From Malus domestica (taxonomy: Eukaryota > Streptophyta > Magnoliopsida > Rosales > Rosaceae): 64,000 nucleotides of DNA. A model generated the notes under the pieces. It had not been told where the DNA came from and made no database searches. It worked only from the letters and a program-made list of their open reading frames with translations. The translations under genes were made by a program, and so were the position numbers. Of the stretch, positions 47,001 to 57,479 are shown one piece after another. The stretch is taken from contig NC_091669.1 of NCBI RefSeq assembly GCF_042453785.1, positions 12,350,501 through 12,414,500 of the forward strand, given 5' to 3'. How positions within the stretch are numbered: the first letter of the stretch is position 1; every line of letters begins with the position of its first letter.

Positions 47001-50000
47001 AACAAAGATCTAAAGCATACACTTGTCTTATGAGACTAGACATACACTTTTCTATTGATTTCTTTCTTCTTAAACACTTGAACAAAACTGAATTCTATTT
47101 AATTCCAACACTCCCCTTTAAATGAATTCTGGTTTTGATCCCAAGCATTCCTCTGAGATAGACAAACCTTTCCCTCGGTAGAGCTTTGGTGAAGATGTCG
47201 GCCATTTGATCCTGTGATTTGCAGTAGATCAGTTCAATGGTATTCTCCTGCAAGGCTTCCCTTATGAAGTGAAACTTCCTTTTGATATGCTTGGTTTCTG
47301 ATGAAAAATAGGATTCTTGGTCATAGCTATTGCTGATGTGTTGTCACACATAAGTGGTGAAGCATCCACTTGCATTTCACCAAAATCCTTTAACACAAAC
47401 CTCAACCATATAGCTTGGGAGGTAGCCATTGCAGCACTCACATACTCTGCTTCAGCCGTAGACAATGCAACACTTTGTTGCTTGACAGAAGCCCAAGAAA
47501 ATATCCCTGAACCGAATGTAAATGCATATCCTGAGGTACTTCTCATGTCATCTTCACTGCCACCCCAATCACTGTCACAGAAGCCTACCAGAATTGCTTT
47601 TTCTCCCTTTTCATATTTGATTCCATAGTCCAAGGTCCCTGAGATATACCTTAGTACTCTCTTAGCAGTTCCCATGTGAATTCTCGTGGGATTATGCATA
47701 AACCTTGATAAGAGACTGGCTGCATACATAATGTCAGGTCTTGTAGCAGTCAAATAAAGCAGACTTCCAACCATCCTTCGGTATAAGCATTCATCAGCAG
47801 ATTCAGAACCATCCACTTTACAAAGTTTCTCATTCGTGATCAATGGTGTTGCCACAGATTTGCAACCTTTCAGATTGAATCTTTCAAGCAGTGATTGTGC
47901 ATACTTCTGCTGATGTATGAAAATCCCAGTAGCTTCTTGTATTACTCCAATTCCCAAGAAGTGATGCAACAAGCCAAGATCCGACATCTCATATTGTCTC
48001 ATCATTTCCCTTCTAAATTCTTCAATCATTTCTTCACAATTACCAGTAAAGACCACATCATCAACATATATAGACACAATAAGCATCTCAGAGTTCTCAC
48101 CAGTTTTTGTATATAATGTAGCTTCACTAGGACTTTTGTTAAATCCACTCTTGCTGAAATAGGAGTCTATCTCACTGTACCAAGCCCTGGGGGCTTGTTT
48201 GAGTCCATACAGTGCTTTGTTTAACTTGTAGACCTTATCCTCTTTATTTGGCACTTCAAATCCTTGTGGTTGATCCACATACACTTCTTCCTCCAAAATG
48301 CCATTTAGAAAAGCTGATTTGACATCTAACTGGTGAAGTTTCCATCCCTTTTGGGCAGCAAGAGCAATCAAGGTTCTAATGGTGTCTAACCTTGCCACTG
48401 GGGCAAAGGTTTCATTGAAATCTACCCCAGGTTGTTGTGAGTAGCCCTTGGCAACTAATCTTGCTTTGTTCTTCTGTATTGATCCATCCAAATTCAGTTT
48501 GATCTTGTAAATCCATTTCACACCTATCACAGGTTTATCACTCGGTCTATTTACCAATTTCCAAGTAGAGTTTTTCTCAATCATGGCAATTTCTTCACTC
48601 ATTGCTTTCTGCCAGGATTGATCCTTCTCAGCTTCTTCAAAACTCTCTGGTTCAACAACACAATAGTTACACACTGCATAGATCTCATTTAAACTCCTCA
48701 TTCTCACTGGAGTTGTTTCAGGGGAGGAATCCTGTAATTCTTGTCCTTCTGCATTTGAAGTAGAGGACTGAGATCCTTGTGTTGGAGTTGAAAAGTCAGT
48801 TTGACTCTCATCTTGTATAACAGGTTCATTCACATTTTGCACTTCAGCTTGTGCTTCTTCCATTGCTAGTGGAAATGAGATAGTGTCTATGTTATTGGTT
48901 TCCCAATTCCATGCTTCATTCTCCTTGAACACCACATCCCTTGAGAGAATCACTTTGCGTGACTCAATATTGTAGAGCCTATAGCCCTTTTCACAGCTTC
49001 CATAACCTACAAGGACACACTTGACACTATTGATCTCAAGCTTGTGTCGTAGTTGAGATGGTATCTGTGCATAGCAGATTGATCCGAACACCTTCAAGTG
49101 CTTCACACTTGGTTTTCTGCCACTAAATGCCTCAAACGGTGTTTTCTTCTCAAGTGCTTTAGTTGGACACCTGTTTAGGAGATACACAGATGTATTGACA
49201 GCTTCACCCCAAAAAGAAAGTGGCATTTTCTTATCATGGAGCATTGACTTGGTCATTTCAACCACGGTCCTGTTCTTCCTCTCAGCCACACCATTCTGTT
49301 GTGGTGTGTAGGCCACTGTCAATTGCTTCTGCAATCCTGCTCCTTCACAGAATTCTTGGAACTCAAGTGAAGTGAATTCACCACCTCTGTCGCTTCTTAG
49401 TCTTTTGATCTTGAGACCACTCTGAAGTTCAACCATCATTTTGAATTTCTTGAAGATTGAAAAGACTTCACTCTTGTTTCTCATAAGATATACCCAAACC
49501 ATCCTGGTGCAGTCATCAATGAATAGCAGAAAATATCTGTTCCCACTGAGTGTAGGTGTCTTCATTGGACCACACACATCTGTGTGTATGAGTTCTAGAG
49601 GTTGACTTGCTCTCCATGCACTTCCAGTTTCAAAAGAGTCCCTGTGATGCTTCCCCAATATGCAACCTTCACACGGTTCTTTAGTCTCTTGTAACTCAGG
49701 AAGACCAGTCACCATTTGTAGTTTCTCCAATCTCTTTAAACTGTGAAAGTTGAGATGTCCGAACCTCTTATGCCATAACCAAGAGGTTTCTGCAACACTT
49801 GCTTTTAGGGCAATTGAATCATTGTAATCTAGCATAAGTGGAAAGCTTTTGTTTTCTGTCATGCCAACTTGTGTTACCAAGTTTTGGAGGCTTCTGTCAT
49901 CAAAGATCTCCACCATATTGTCTCCAAAAAGTAAGAAGTAACCATGAGCAATCATCTGTCCCACACTAAGGAGATTCTCATCAAGACCTGGTACAAGTAT

Positions 50001-53000
50001 TACATCCTTGATGAATCTTCTTCCACCCTTTGTCTCTAGAACAAGAGTTCCTTTTCCAGTAGCTTCCACTAGTTGTCCATTCCCCATTTTAACTCTGCAA
50101 TTGAAGCTTCTGTCAATGTTGATCAGCAAGGATTCATATGCAGTCATGTGATTATTGCATCCATTGTCAATATACCAGATTCCTCTCTTGTTTTCAGTTT
50201 TTGCAACACTACAAGCATAAAAGACATTTACTTCCTCTTCTTCTGCTCTATGTGCATAGTTGACAACTTGGTTCCTTCTTGGATTACAATCTTTTGCTAG
50301 ATGGCCAAATCTGTCACACTTGGTGCATTTGGGTTTTCCCTTGAACCAGCAAACACCATAGTGTAATTTGTCACAGATTTTACACTTGGTTTTGGTAGAC
50401 TCACTGCTAGATTCTGATTTTGATTGTGAAGTATGGTTGTTGTCCCATTTCTTCCCTTTGCCTTTCCATAATTTCTTTTGATTTGAGTTGCTCCCCTGAC
50501 CCCTGTAACTGCTATCTCTCTCAGTCACACTTAGGCTAGTAAAGGCCTTTTCAGCTAAGTTTTCAGAATGCATATTTAACCTCTGCTCATAGCCTTTCAA
50601 TGTACCAATCACTTCTTGAACCTCAATGGAGTCAAGGTCTTTAGTTTCTTCTATAATAGATGCGATGGAATCATAAGATTTAGGCAAGCTAATAAGTATC
50701 TTTTGCACTAATCTTTGATTTGTCAGTTCTTCACCAAGAGTTTTCATTTGATTCACAATATCAGTCAATCTTGTTAAATAAACAGATAGAGCTTCACCAT
50801 CATTCATCCTAGTATACTCAAAATCTCTTCTTAAACATTGTAGTTTGACAGACCTAACCTTTTTGTCACCACGAAATTCTTGTTGAAGAACATCCCATGC
50901 AGTCTTGGAGGTTTCAAAGTTTGAGATTCGAGGAAAGATCTCATCAGACACTGCCCCTTGAATGATACCAAGAGCTTTTGCATCTCTGGTTTCATTAACT
51001 TTCATTGCTATCTTCCTCACAGACTGTTGATCTTCATCGCTAGAATCATCTTCATTTTCTGCAGTTTCATAACCCTTGTCCACCAAAGTCCAGAGATCAT
51101 GTGATTTGAATATGGTCTTCATCTTGATGGACCAAAAATCGTAGTTGATCCCATTGAAAATAGGAGCCCTCAGATCTCCTCCACTGCTCGAAGTAACCAT
51201 GTGAGGCTTTGTAAGAACATATGAGATTTTCACGATCCGGGTATGTTTTTCCCCCTTTTCTTTTCAGAGATACGAAGCACACACACACAAAACGCCCAGT
51301 CCTGAATTTGATCAGAACCTATGCTCTGAGGCCATGATAAATTCTGGTGAGTTAGTTTTGGTTCCTGGAGGCAGACAAGAAAATGAAGGCAGAGAACACA
51401 GAATCGGGGGGGAATGTGAAAGGTTTCTTATCTGTGAAGTAATCACAGATATTTCAATAAATATCAACTAAGGATATTTCCTTACAAGCTAATCTAGAGC
51501 AATCTCAGCCCTTGATTCAAAACAAAGATCTAAAGCATACACTTGTCTTATGAGACTAGACATACACTTTTCTATTGATTTCTTTCTTCTTAAACACTTG
51601 AACAAAACTGAATTCTATTTAATTCCAACAGTCTCAATAAGGATGGCTTGTTTGCTGTTAATGAGCAAGTTTTTATGAGCATGTTTTCTACAGAATTCTC
51701 CGGAAGTGCATGCTAATACAGCAGAGACACTTTGTGCTGTAGCAAGGTTCGCTCCACCTGGACTTGCTACTAAAATATCTAGCCCAAGGTAGCATTATGC
51801 CTTCTTACATTTACGATAAATTGATGTTGCTTTCATTTCTGCTCTAAGATTCTGCAGTGAGTTCATTTTGTGCACATTCTACGCAGTTTTATGAGAAGAT
51901 TGTTCCGGCATGCTTTGGAGGACTCACGACCGCAATATGTTCTTATTAACTTATTGTCAGTGTGCTTGTATATGTTAGACCCTACGAGGCTAAATTCGAG
52001 AACATATGAGAATTTCGGTGGACTTCAAATTACTTATGGGTCGGTAGATACTGCTAATTCCGAGACTGTTGTTGGCATGCTGGAGATCCTAGGTAAGGTT
52101 AAGTCCTTAGTTTGGTCATTTGGTACGTGGTACTTGCATTCAGTTAGGTTGGTGCTCACGACTACTTGCGTTATGTTTTCTGTTTTAATTTTAAATTAGT
52201 GCGCTCTGATCTTTCCTTGACTCCACATGGGATTAAACAAAAACCTGTAATGTAATGAGGCTCCCGTTGTATTTAGTTGAGTTGTAGTCCAGTTTTGTAT
52301 TATCCATAGGATTCTGCCCAATTTTGGACTTGTCCAATCCTTTGTTCTTCTGTGTAACAATAGGTCGTGTAGATAATTTTGGATTGGTCAAAAATTGATG
52401 CTGCAAAGCATGCTATGATACAGGTGATTTGCTGAAGCTTTTGGATGTTTCAACGGCGGACAATGTGTTGCTAACTACATATGGCAAGTTACAGCCACCT
52501 CTTGGACAACATCGTTTAAAGATTGTAGAGTTCGTTGCAGTATTACTGAGTGTGGGTGGTGAAACTGTTGAGAAGGAATTGATTCGTCTCGGAGCAATTC
52601 AAAGAATTTTAGACTTGTTTTTCAAGTAAGCTTGAGAATTTTCTTGTCCAAGAAAGAGTGTGTTGATACAAGGTCTTACTTCTCACGTTTTGTTCTCCAG
52701 GTACCCATATAACAACTTTGTCCATCACCACATAGAGAACATAATAGTATCATGTTTAGAAAGCAAGAATGCTCCTCTTGTACAATATCTTCTTTGTGAG
52801 TGTGATCTTGTCGGAAAAATACTTACAGCAGAAAATAATTACACTTTAGGAGCTGATCCAAAACGGCCGACAGTTCCTGATGAGGGTAGATCCCCACCCA
52901 GGTTAGGGAACATTGGACATTTAACGCGTATATCCAACAAAATCATTCAACTGGGAAACAACAATAGCGAGATTCAGGCATATTTGCAGGTTCGTACTTT

Positions 53001-53518
53001 TATTTCTTCGTATTTATGTTTCTTGTTCTGTGAGGTTCTAATATTTATATATTGGAATAAATATTTACATGAGAAGCTTTCTTGTCAGGAAAATAGAGAG
53101 TGGACCGATTGGCATACGAATGTCCTATCAAGGCGTAATACTGTGGAGAATGTCTTTCTATGGGCTTGTGGGTATGTTTTCCTCTCAAAAGTAGTTGGTT
53201 TGAACCTGCAAAGTAACTCAGCGTACTGGTTACATTCAGTCAGTGTTTTCATTTCTGGTTATGTCTGATGTATCACTGTTCTCTTGTTTACATCTAAGCT
53301 AAGTATTTGCGTTCGGAGCTAAGCTAAGTATTCGTGGTGTAATCAATTGTAACAGGAACCCGGCAGTACAGGAGGAGATGTGTGATATGGAAGATGATTA
53401 TAGAGCAGTTAAGCTGATACTTCCTACAAGCCCCTGTAGAAAAAAAATGCGTTGCTCGCCTACAGATAATGTTAGCGAAGATGTTAGAACATCGGAACTG
53501 GAAGACCAGAAGATATAG
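38082..53518 (+). CDS. Chimeric KRR1-like KH / SAPS-domain protein, 15 exons
   Basis: Exons: 38082-38238, 38766-38836, 38958-39068, 39553-39627, 39889-39945, 40055-40093, 40216-40341, 40607-40696, 40838-40984, 51694-51788, 51887-52092, 52424-52625, 52701-52989, 53089-53171, 53356-53518. All have AG/GT borders and compatible phases, giving 636 aa. Residues about 77-212 resemble the KH region of KRR1, a small-subunit processome factor ([51 protein letters not shown]). Residues about 265-585 match the second half of the SAPS domain of PP6 regulatory subunits ([83 protein letters not shown]). The SAPS N-terminal half and the usual long C-terminal tail are missing. Intron 9 holds two copia elements. 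A real fusion is inferred from the frame; two truncated neighbouring genes are the alternative. Confidence 0.75.
41842..42556 (+). CDS. gag: Copia gag part, ended by a premature TGA
   Basis: From the ATG giving [10 protein letters not shown] the frame contains the copia gag core ([54 protein letters not shown], up to [16 protein letters not shown]). After that it enters a rearranged segment and stops at TGA 42554-42556. The CCHC knuckle, normally in the same protein, lies beyond in the same reading frame. In this lineage gag and pol normally form one frame, so the stop is probably damage. Confidence 0.85.
42557..45874 (+). CDS. pol: Copia pol (zinc knuckle, protease, integrase, RT, RNase H)
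   Basis: The open frame continues in the gag frame after the TGA. In order it holds [14 protein letters not shown] (CCHC knuckle), [11 protein letters not shown] (protease D-T-G), LWHMRLGH (pre-integrase zinc region), integrase with HSDVWGP, FVDDYSR and the DDE-glutamate segment [10 protein letters not shown] followed by [16 protein letters not shown] with [31 protein letters not shown] and YVDD, and RNase H with [27 protein letters not shown] and [17 protein letters not shown]. The C-terminus ADMLTK... HIMPI is intact. All catalytic motifs survive; only the junction with gag is broken. Confidence 0.93.
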   Translation, partial: NLKMCQMPLERDECAFCRNKGHWKKDCPKLKTKGKESSEANVAEVETDFSDFALTTSSSFDCATKWVLDTGCTHHMTPHKDWFSSLKEFDGGVVFMGDDNPCTTKGIGTVRLKLHDGMVKELTGVRYVPNLKKNLISLGTLESKGFRFHSDGQTLKVTYGALVVMKAPRCGHLYLLQGSTVTGEAFVVSENMGTSDSDTTRLWHMRLGHAGEKALQGLVKQGLLKGATTCKFDFCEHCVLGKQTRVKFGTAVHQTKGILDYVHSDVWGPTKTPSLSGRHWFVTFVDDYSRRSWVYTMKHKSEVLSIFLGWKKMVENQTGRKIKILRSDNGGEYTSDPFFKVCKEEGIVRHFSVRGTPQQNGVAERLNRTLLEKVRCMLSQSGLSKSFWAEAVNYACHIINRLPSAVIQGKTPMEVWTGKPSSDYDYIRIFGSPAYFHVTENKLDPRAKKAIFLGFSSGVKGYRLWCPEMKKLVISRDVTFDEESMYKVSEKNVKDVQQVELEKVASGTSNPISADVEATTSEEVGDHEDVEEVELEDSIQVEKQVSPQESIAKNRGKRQITKPARYSDYVSFALPIITDDIPSNFEEAIESEEKKRWCNAMGDEMNSLLKNKTWELAKLPKGKKAIGCKWVYAKKEDADEKSNVRFKARLVAKGYAQKEGIDYNEIFSPVVKHSSIRIMLALVAQYDLELVQLDVKTAFLHGDLNEEIYMCQPDGYIVKGKENLFCKLKKSLYGLKQSPRQWYLRFDKFMRGQNYSRSQYDHCVYFKKLQDGSFIYLLIYVDDMLIASKNVEEIEKLKKQMKNVFEMKDLGEAKKILGMEITRDREKGLVNLNQRQYLEKLIRKFGVHDSTKPVSTPLAPHFKLSSLQCPKNDKEKLQMKNIPYANLVGSLMYAMVCSRPDIAHAVGMVSRYMHNPGKEHWQAAKWILRYLHGTRDVGLCFERDDSGIGHFAVGYVDSDYAGDLDGRKSTTGYVFTMAKGPVCWRSILQSSVALSTTEAEYMAVAEAIKEAIWIHGLIRDLGVDQKQVEVHCDSQSAIYLAKYQVHHARTKHIDVRYHFVREIVGEGEIILQKIPTKDNPADMLTKVAGVAKFVHCLNLAHIMPI
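46809..51630 (-). mobile_element. Second copia element, opposite orientation, in the same intron
   Basis: The short LTRs lie at 46809-47110 (302 bp, 3' LTR) and 51335-51630 (296 bp, 5' LTR). In plus-strand terms they begin TGATAAATTCTGG and end AATTCCAACA. The length difference is a G run of 13 versus 7 bases; two substitutions were also seen. The 5-bp duplication GTCTC flanks the element (46804-46808, 51631-51635). The purine tract AAAGGGGAG precedes the 3' LTR on the minus strand. Its primer-binding region reads TGGCCTCAGAGCATAGG, an unusual variant of the TGGTATCAGAGC site. Confidence 0.95.
47262..51200 (-). CDS. gag-pol: Copia gag-pol polyprotein (frameshifted near its end)
   Basis: One frame of about 1,310 codons; the ATG giving [15 protein letters not shown] is the likely start. 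It contains gag ([27 protein letters not shown]), a CCHC knuckle ([14 protein letters not shown]), protease with [11 protein letters not shown] (D-N-G instead of D-S/T-G), WLWHKRFGH, integrase ([38 protein letters not shown]), RT ([22 protein letters not shown]) and RNase H ([32 protein letters not shown]). At about 47312 a single missing base shifts the frame, so the last 50 or so residues, which remain readable in another frame to about 47130, are replaced by 14 wrong ones and a stop. Confidence 0.92.
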   Translation of the reverse strand: MVTSSSGGDLRAPIFNGINYDFWSIKMKTIFKSHDLWTLVDKGYETAENEDDSSDEDQQSVRKIAMKVNETRDAKALGIIQGAVSDEIFPRISNFETSKTAWDVLQQEFRGDKKVRSVKLQCLRRDFEYTRMNDGEALSVYLTRLTDIVNQMKTLGEELTNQRLVQKILISLPKSYDSIASIIEETKDLDSIEVQEVIGTLKGYEQRLNMHSENLAEKAFTSLSVTERDSSYRGQGSNSNQKKLWKGKGKKWDNNHTSQSKSESSSESTKTKCKICDKLHYGVCWFKGKPKCTKCDRFGHLAKDCNPRRNQVVNYAHRAEEEEVNVFYACSVAKTENKRGIWYIDNGCNNHMTAYESLLINIDRSFNCRVKMGNGQLVEATGKGTLVLETKGGRRFIKDVILVPGLDENLLSVGQMIAHGYFLLFGDNMVEIFDDRSLQNLVTQVGMTENKSFPLMLDYNDSIALKASVAETSWLWHKRFGHLNFHSLKRLEKLQMVTGLPELQETKEPCEGCILGKHHRDSFETGSAWRASQPLELIHTDVCGPMKTPTLSGNRYFLLFIDDCTRMVWVYLMRNKSEVFSIFKKFKMMVELQSGLKIKRLRSDRGGEFTSLEFQEFCEGAGLQKQLTVAYTPQQNGVAERKNRTVVEMTKSMLHDKKMPLSFWGEAVNTSVYLLNRCPTKALEKKTPFEAFSGRKPSVKHLKVFGSICYAQIPSQLRHKLEINSVKCVLVGYGSCEKGYRLYNIESRKVILSRDVVFKENEAWNWETNNIDTISFPLAMEEAQAEVQNVNEPVIQDESQTDFSTPTQGSQSSTSNAEGQELQDSSPETTPVRMRSLNEIYAVCNYCVVEPESFEEAEKDQSWQKAMSEEIAMIEKNSTWKLVNRPSDKPVIGVKWIYKIKLNLDGSIQKNKARLVAKGYSQQPGVDFNETFAPVARLDTIRTLIALAAQKGWKLHQLDVKSAFLNGILEEEVYVDQPQGFEVPNKEDKVYKLNKALYGLKQAPRAWYSEIDSYFSKSGFNKSPSEATLYTKTGENSEMLIVSIYVDDVVFTGNCEEMIEEFRREMMRQYEMSDLGLLHHFLGIGVIQEATGIFIHQQKYAQSLLERFNLKGCKSVATPLITNEKLCKVDGSESADECLYRRMVGSLLYLTATRPDIMYAASLLSRFMHNPTRIHMGTAKRVLRYISGTLDYGIKYEKGEKAILVGFCDSDWGGSEDDMRSTSGYAFTFGSGIFSWASVKQQSVALSTAEAEYVSAAMATSQAIWLRFVLKDFGEMQVDASPLMCDNTSAIAMTKNPIFHQKPSISKGSFTS

Positions 53519-54560
53519 TGGAAGTGTTTTCATGATAGCATCTCTTTATGTATTGAGGTGTTACTGAATTTGAAAAATTGATGTAAGGACGGAAGATTTT
53601 GTCAGCTTCGTTCTCTGGTCTCACTTGTCCAATGTCATTGCAAGGCTATTATCTCCCAGTTCAAGCATTTTGAAATGAAGCATATATGCATGGAGAAGAA
53701 CACGGTGACTGATTTTCTGACTAGGTTGAGTTTCTTCATTGATGTAGGATGCTCCTTTGAATCTTCGCCCTCTATTTTCGGTTATCATCCTTCTGTCTTC
53801 TGATGAACCAGCTGGAGTTGCAAGGCCGAAGGCCGTTTGCATAAGCCTAGTGAGCTATTTTTTTCATTTCGTTTGCTGTTTGCTTGGGCTTTGGGGGACC
53901 CCATTTTAACCAATATTGTGAGATAGTTTGATAATTATTTCATGTTTGGTTCTGAAAATGCACTTGTAGTTTTCAAATCAACTAATCCGATTTGCATTTT
54001 GGTTCATTGGTTCTATTGGTAGATTTGAGGAGCTACATATTATTATGGGGTTTCCTTTGATAGAGGACAGTTAAGAGTCGGAAAATGCAAAATAAAGGCT
54101 GGTTTTATTTAACTTGCGTATGGCCGGTTTATAATTGATGGTGCTAAATTAGTGTTTCTTGCAAGTTCATGACGGCGCTGAATGTGGGCCTCTCTTGCAT
54201 CAGCGGTCTACATTCATATGGTAACATTGTGCTTTGTAATAAAAATCATTTGTGCTTCGTAGTGAAAATCATTTGTGATTGGATGCATCGATCACATCTC
54301 ATAAAAACATGATATACTTAGTTGTGATGAAGATCACTCATAATTTTTTGAAAAAGAATATGAGGAATCAACAATAATTAAACATTGAGAAGGAAAGTGG
54401 ACAAGATGTGAAATTGAATGAGGTGATACTTTTGAAGTTGGTTTAACCCAGTAGTGTTTGTACTACTAATAAGAAAAGTTGAACTCTTTTTATAAATGTG
54501 GGTTAGCCCAGTAGTGTTTGCACTCAAGTTTTATTTAGCTGTAAGTACACAATAACTACT
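53519..54560. other. 3' region of KH-SAPS gene and intergenic DNA
   Basis: The gene's 3' untranslated region should begin here. A segment at 53630-53855 resembles a LINE 3' tail and is duplicated at 62056-62296. The remainder is AT-rich with no gene. Confidence 0.5.
53630..53855 (+). pseudogene. LINE-like RNase H tail, copy 1
   Basis: A frame gives EKNTVTDFLTRLSFFIDVGC, and after a shift EPAGVARPKAVC, which recalls the end of plant LINE RNase H domains. It matches 62056-62296 at roughly 80-85% by eye, with indels. Only motif memory supports the assignment. Confidence 0.45.
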
Positions 54561-54569
54561 CAATCTTTA

Positions 54570-55217
54570 GAGCAGCTGCAGCGTATGTTGGAGCCGGATG
54601 GACAAGCGACTTTGAAGACCCACACGCCCCAGCAACAACCTCCAGCCCATGCAAGCGATTGGGGAGGGAGGAGGCCCAAGTGAGAGGCCCAACGCGAATT
54701 GGTGGCCCGAGAGCTTGAGGACTGTCTAATGCATGGCTGACGCCATGGTAACGTCAACCACATTTAAAATTAATAAAAAATGTTAAAAATTAATAAAAAA
54801 AATGTCAAAAAATTAATTTTAAAAAAATAAAAAAGTAAACGATTGATAAAAAAATCCGAAAAAATTTTTTAAAAATTAAAAAAAAGATTTAATTTTTCAA
54901 TAAATAACTTATCATTATCTTCCACCTTACACCGCGATTTTATATTTTCTCAAATACTTTGGATTGTAATTTCTTATTTAATGAAATGTGGTACAACGAG
55001 ACCAATTAAAAATCATATCCGAAATTTGAAATAAAATAAATTTTTTTATTATTTTATAAAATAAAAAATACTAATATTTTATTGCATATTGCCATGGCTA
55101 TTCAGTTTAAGGGTGGAGATGCAAAAGATAGACTGTTCATTAAAGACAATTACTGTTCACTGGAGGCTATTCAATAGTGACTTGCCCTAGGGAGCCTTTG
55201 CAACGCTAGAGTTGCTC
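54570..55217. mobile_element. 648-bp MITE with TTA target duplication (PIF/Harbinger type)
   Basis: The left end GAGCAGCTGCAGCG and the right end CGCTAGAGTTGCTC are imperfect inverted repeats flanked by TTA (54567-54569, 55218-55220), the preferred target of PIF/Harbinger elements. The interior is partly GC-rich (to 54750) and then AT-rich without coding potential. Confidence 0.7.
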
Positions 55218-55529
55218 TTAAGGTTGATCCTAAATTGATTCAAGCCTTTAAAAATATTTTAAATAAATATATATTGTTTTGAAAATTGCACATTGACATC
55301 ATCAGAAAGGCTAAGTCATGACGCAGACAAATAAATTGAAGGGCGTATTATGTTTTCTGCCTACACTCACCAACGGAGAGCTTGAAGTGCTCAAAACTGC
55401 CAGCTTTAGCCGAACAAGTATAGGTTTTAATGGCTAAAACAAGTTGATTTGAGGAATCAAGGCTCCATAGATGATGTGTGTGTGAACGCAAACTTGACCT
55501 ATAAGCATATTTGTCCAAGACATTATTTA

Positions 55530-55687
55530 AAAAGGAAAACTAATGAAAAGGGCTTGAAAACTTTGAGTTTTAATGATAAAGACAAAATAAAGGGTAAAGT
55601 GAATAGTACCATGATTGACTTTTTAGTGTAAAAATGTGGTTTTTCGTTAAAGTGAACAGTACCGGGTGTTTTTCGTTAAAGTTCCCT
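55530..55687 (-). repeat. MITE-like repeat family A, copy 3 (inverted)
   Basis: It reads as the reverse complement of 7297-7453 and 34106-34262, starting AAGGAAAACTAATGAAAAGG and ending CGTTAAAGTTCCCT. Confidence 0.8.
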
Positions 55688-56001
55688 ATTTAAAACTAGT
55701 AAATGTCCTATTATAATACATAAATTAGGTGGTTATTTGGAATGCTTAAAAATTTAGATGTTTGGGGGTATTTAACCTTTTATCTATGTCGGTTTATTAA
55801 TTAGAGTTTACTCAATGAGAAATGGTAATGAGACTTTCCATGGACTTTCTGCACCTTACATTTTATTGCACAATATTTTATAACATTGGCACAAAAATTG
55901 TGTCAAAAACACAAGGTGGTGGAGGGTTCATATAGAATCCCATTTGTGGGAGTCTTCTTAGCATTCCTCTTGACAAAAATGCTTTCATTGAAAAAATAAG
56001 G

Positions 56002-56356
56002 CTTTTTAGCTAAAATGGTCATTGAGATTTGCATAACTCATCACTTTGATCTATGAGATTTGAAATTAATAGAAGTAGTCGTTGAAATTGTCTTCCATCA
56101 ATCATTTTGGTCTTTTCTTGAAAAATTATGTTACCAAATGACAAAAATACCCTCATTTTAATAAATAATTGGTCAAAATGATTTGACAAAAATTGAGGAT
56201 ATTTTTATTATTTTATCTGTATTTAATAAAGATTTTTCAAGGAATGACCAAAATGATTAACGGTGGATAAACTCAGGGACCACTTCTATTGATTTCAAAT
56301 CTCAAAGACCAAAGTGAGGAGTTATGCGAATCTTAGGAACCATTTTAGTTAAAAAG
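56002..56356. mobile_element. 355-bp foldback MITE
   Basis: The left half (CTTTTTAGCTAAAATGGTCA, CATAACTCATCACTTTG, GAGATTTGAAATTAATAGAAG) is mirrored by the right half (CCATTTTAGTTAAAAAG at its end) over about 150 bp per arm. AAAAAATAA lies on both sides but is too simple to count firmly as a target duplication. Confidence 0.75.
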
Positions 56357-56569
56357 TAAAAAAAATAATAAGAAAAAGTTGGCCAAAAGTAGTTTGCTAT
56401 GTTACACTTGTACGCGCGTGTTTGATTGGCTGACCCATGTTTTTCTTTACAGTTGTGCCAGGATATTAAAAAGCACAGCTTCACACCCCACTCCCCACAG
56501 ACACAGCCCCACCCACAGACACACACAATTCGCTTGAAAAATAGCCCCCTCTCTCATCTGCCCTAAAAG

Positions 56570-57467
56570 ATGAGCTCTTCTGAACCGCCCAAGCCTCCCG
56601 CTGATGGGGAGAAAAGAAAATCAATATTCTCATCAGCTGAAGGGGAAAGCAAAATTCAAAAACTCTCAAGTAAGTAGTGGATCCTATTTCAAAACACAAA
56701 AATTCTCCATCTTTTCAGCCTTTTGGGATTTTAATGTTTGTGTTTTTTGTTTTTGTTTTTTTTTTTTAGTTTCTTCTGGTGATGGTGGCAGCTGTAGTGT
56801 TCATCAAGCAGCTAAAGCTAAAGGTCAGATCTTGTTTTCCATCTTTTATTCCAAAATGAAACAAATTGTTTATGGAATTGTTTTTTTTTTTTAACCGAAG
56901 GTTTATGGAATTGTTTCAAAGTTGTCATTTTTAATGCATGGGGTTTCTGATCTATGTGTTCAAATTTTTTTTAATATAGTGTTGTGTGATCTCCAAAAAG
57001 TTGGCACCTTTTTCTTTTTCTTTCTGTTTCTAGTTTCTTGCTTTATTTTATTTTATTTTCCTTAAACCCCTATATAAAATAGAGAGATTCTTATCATATT
57101 CTTCAAAAGTTGGAATGAGGCGTTTTGGATTTTAAATATTTTTTTTCTTTTTTTATAGCTTTTTCTGGTGGTGGCAGCCGTGTTAAGTTGTGAAGTTTAT
57201 TTCGTTTTCAGCCGGGCTGTTACCAAACCTTATTTGTTGTTCTTAGGGATTGAGGAGGAGGAGGCTGTTGATGAGAAAACAACTGAGCATGCTATTGATG
57301 AGGAACCACCAGAGGAGAGTGCTGATGAGGAACCACAAGAGGAGGCTGCTTATGAGGAACCGCCAGAGGAGGCTGCCGATGAGGAACTGCCGGAGGAGGC
57401 CGCCGATGAGGAACCTGAGGACGAGATTTCAGACGAGATGTTGGGCGATGATGGATATGACGATTGA
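56570..57467 (+). CDS. Small acidic protein with 9-residue repeats, three exons
   Basis: Proposed exons 56570-56669, 56770-56823 and 57247-57467 are AG/GT bounded and in phase, giving 124 aa. The start is MSSSEPPKPPADGEKRKS, preceded by a C/A-rich leader. The N-terminal half is basic and serine-rich. The C-terminal exon encodes five consecutive 9-residue units of the type ADEEPPEEA, then DEMLGDDGYDD and a stop. I do not recognise a family and predict no membrane segment or enzyme motif; the acidic half could be disordered or bind basic proteins. A possible 21-nt cassette exon (57159-57179, ending before a weak GTGTTA donor) would also keep the frame. With no homologue known to me, it is a hypothetical gene. 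Confidence 0.55.
57294..57428 (+). repeat. 27-bp coding minisatellite, five units
   Basis: Five consecutive 27-nt units each contain GATGAGGAAC (the third has TATGAGGAAC), differing mainly at third positions, and encode I/A-D/Y-EE-P/L-x-EE-x nonapeptides. Confidence 0.9.
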
Positions 57468-57479
57468 GTGATGATTTAC

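Noticed and set aside
54560-54763. 67-aa minus-strand frame
   Set aside because: Falls in the GC-rich arm of the TTA-flanked MITE.
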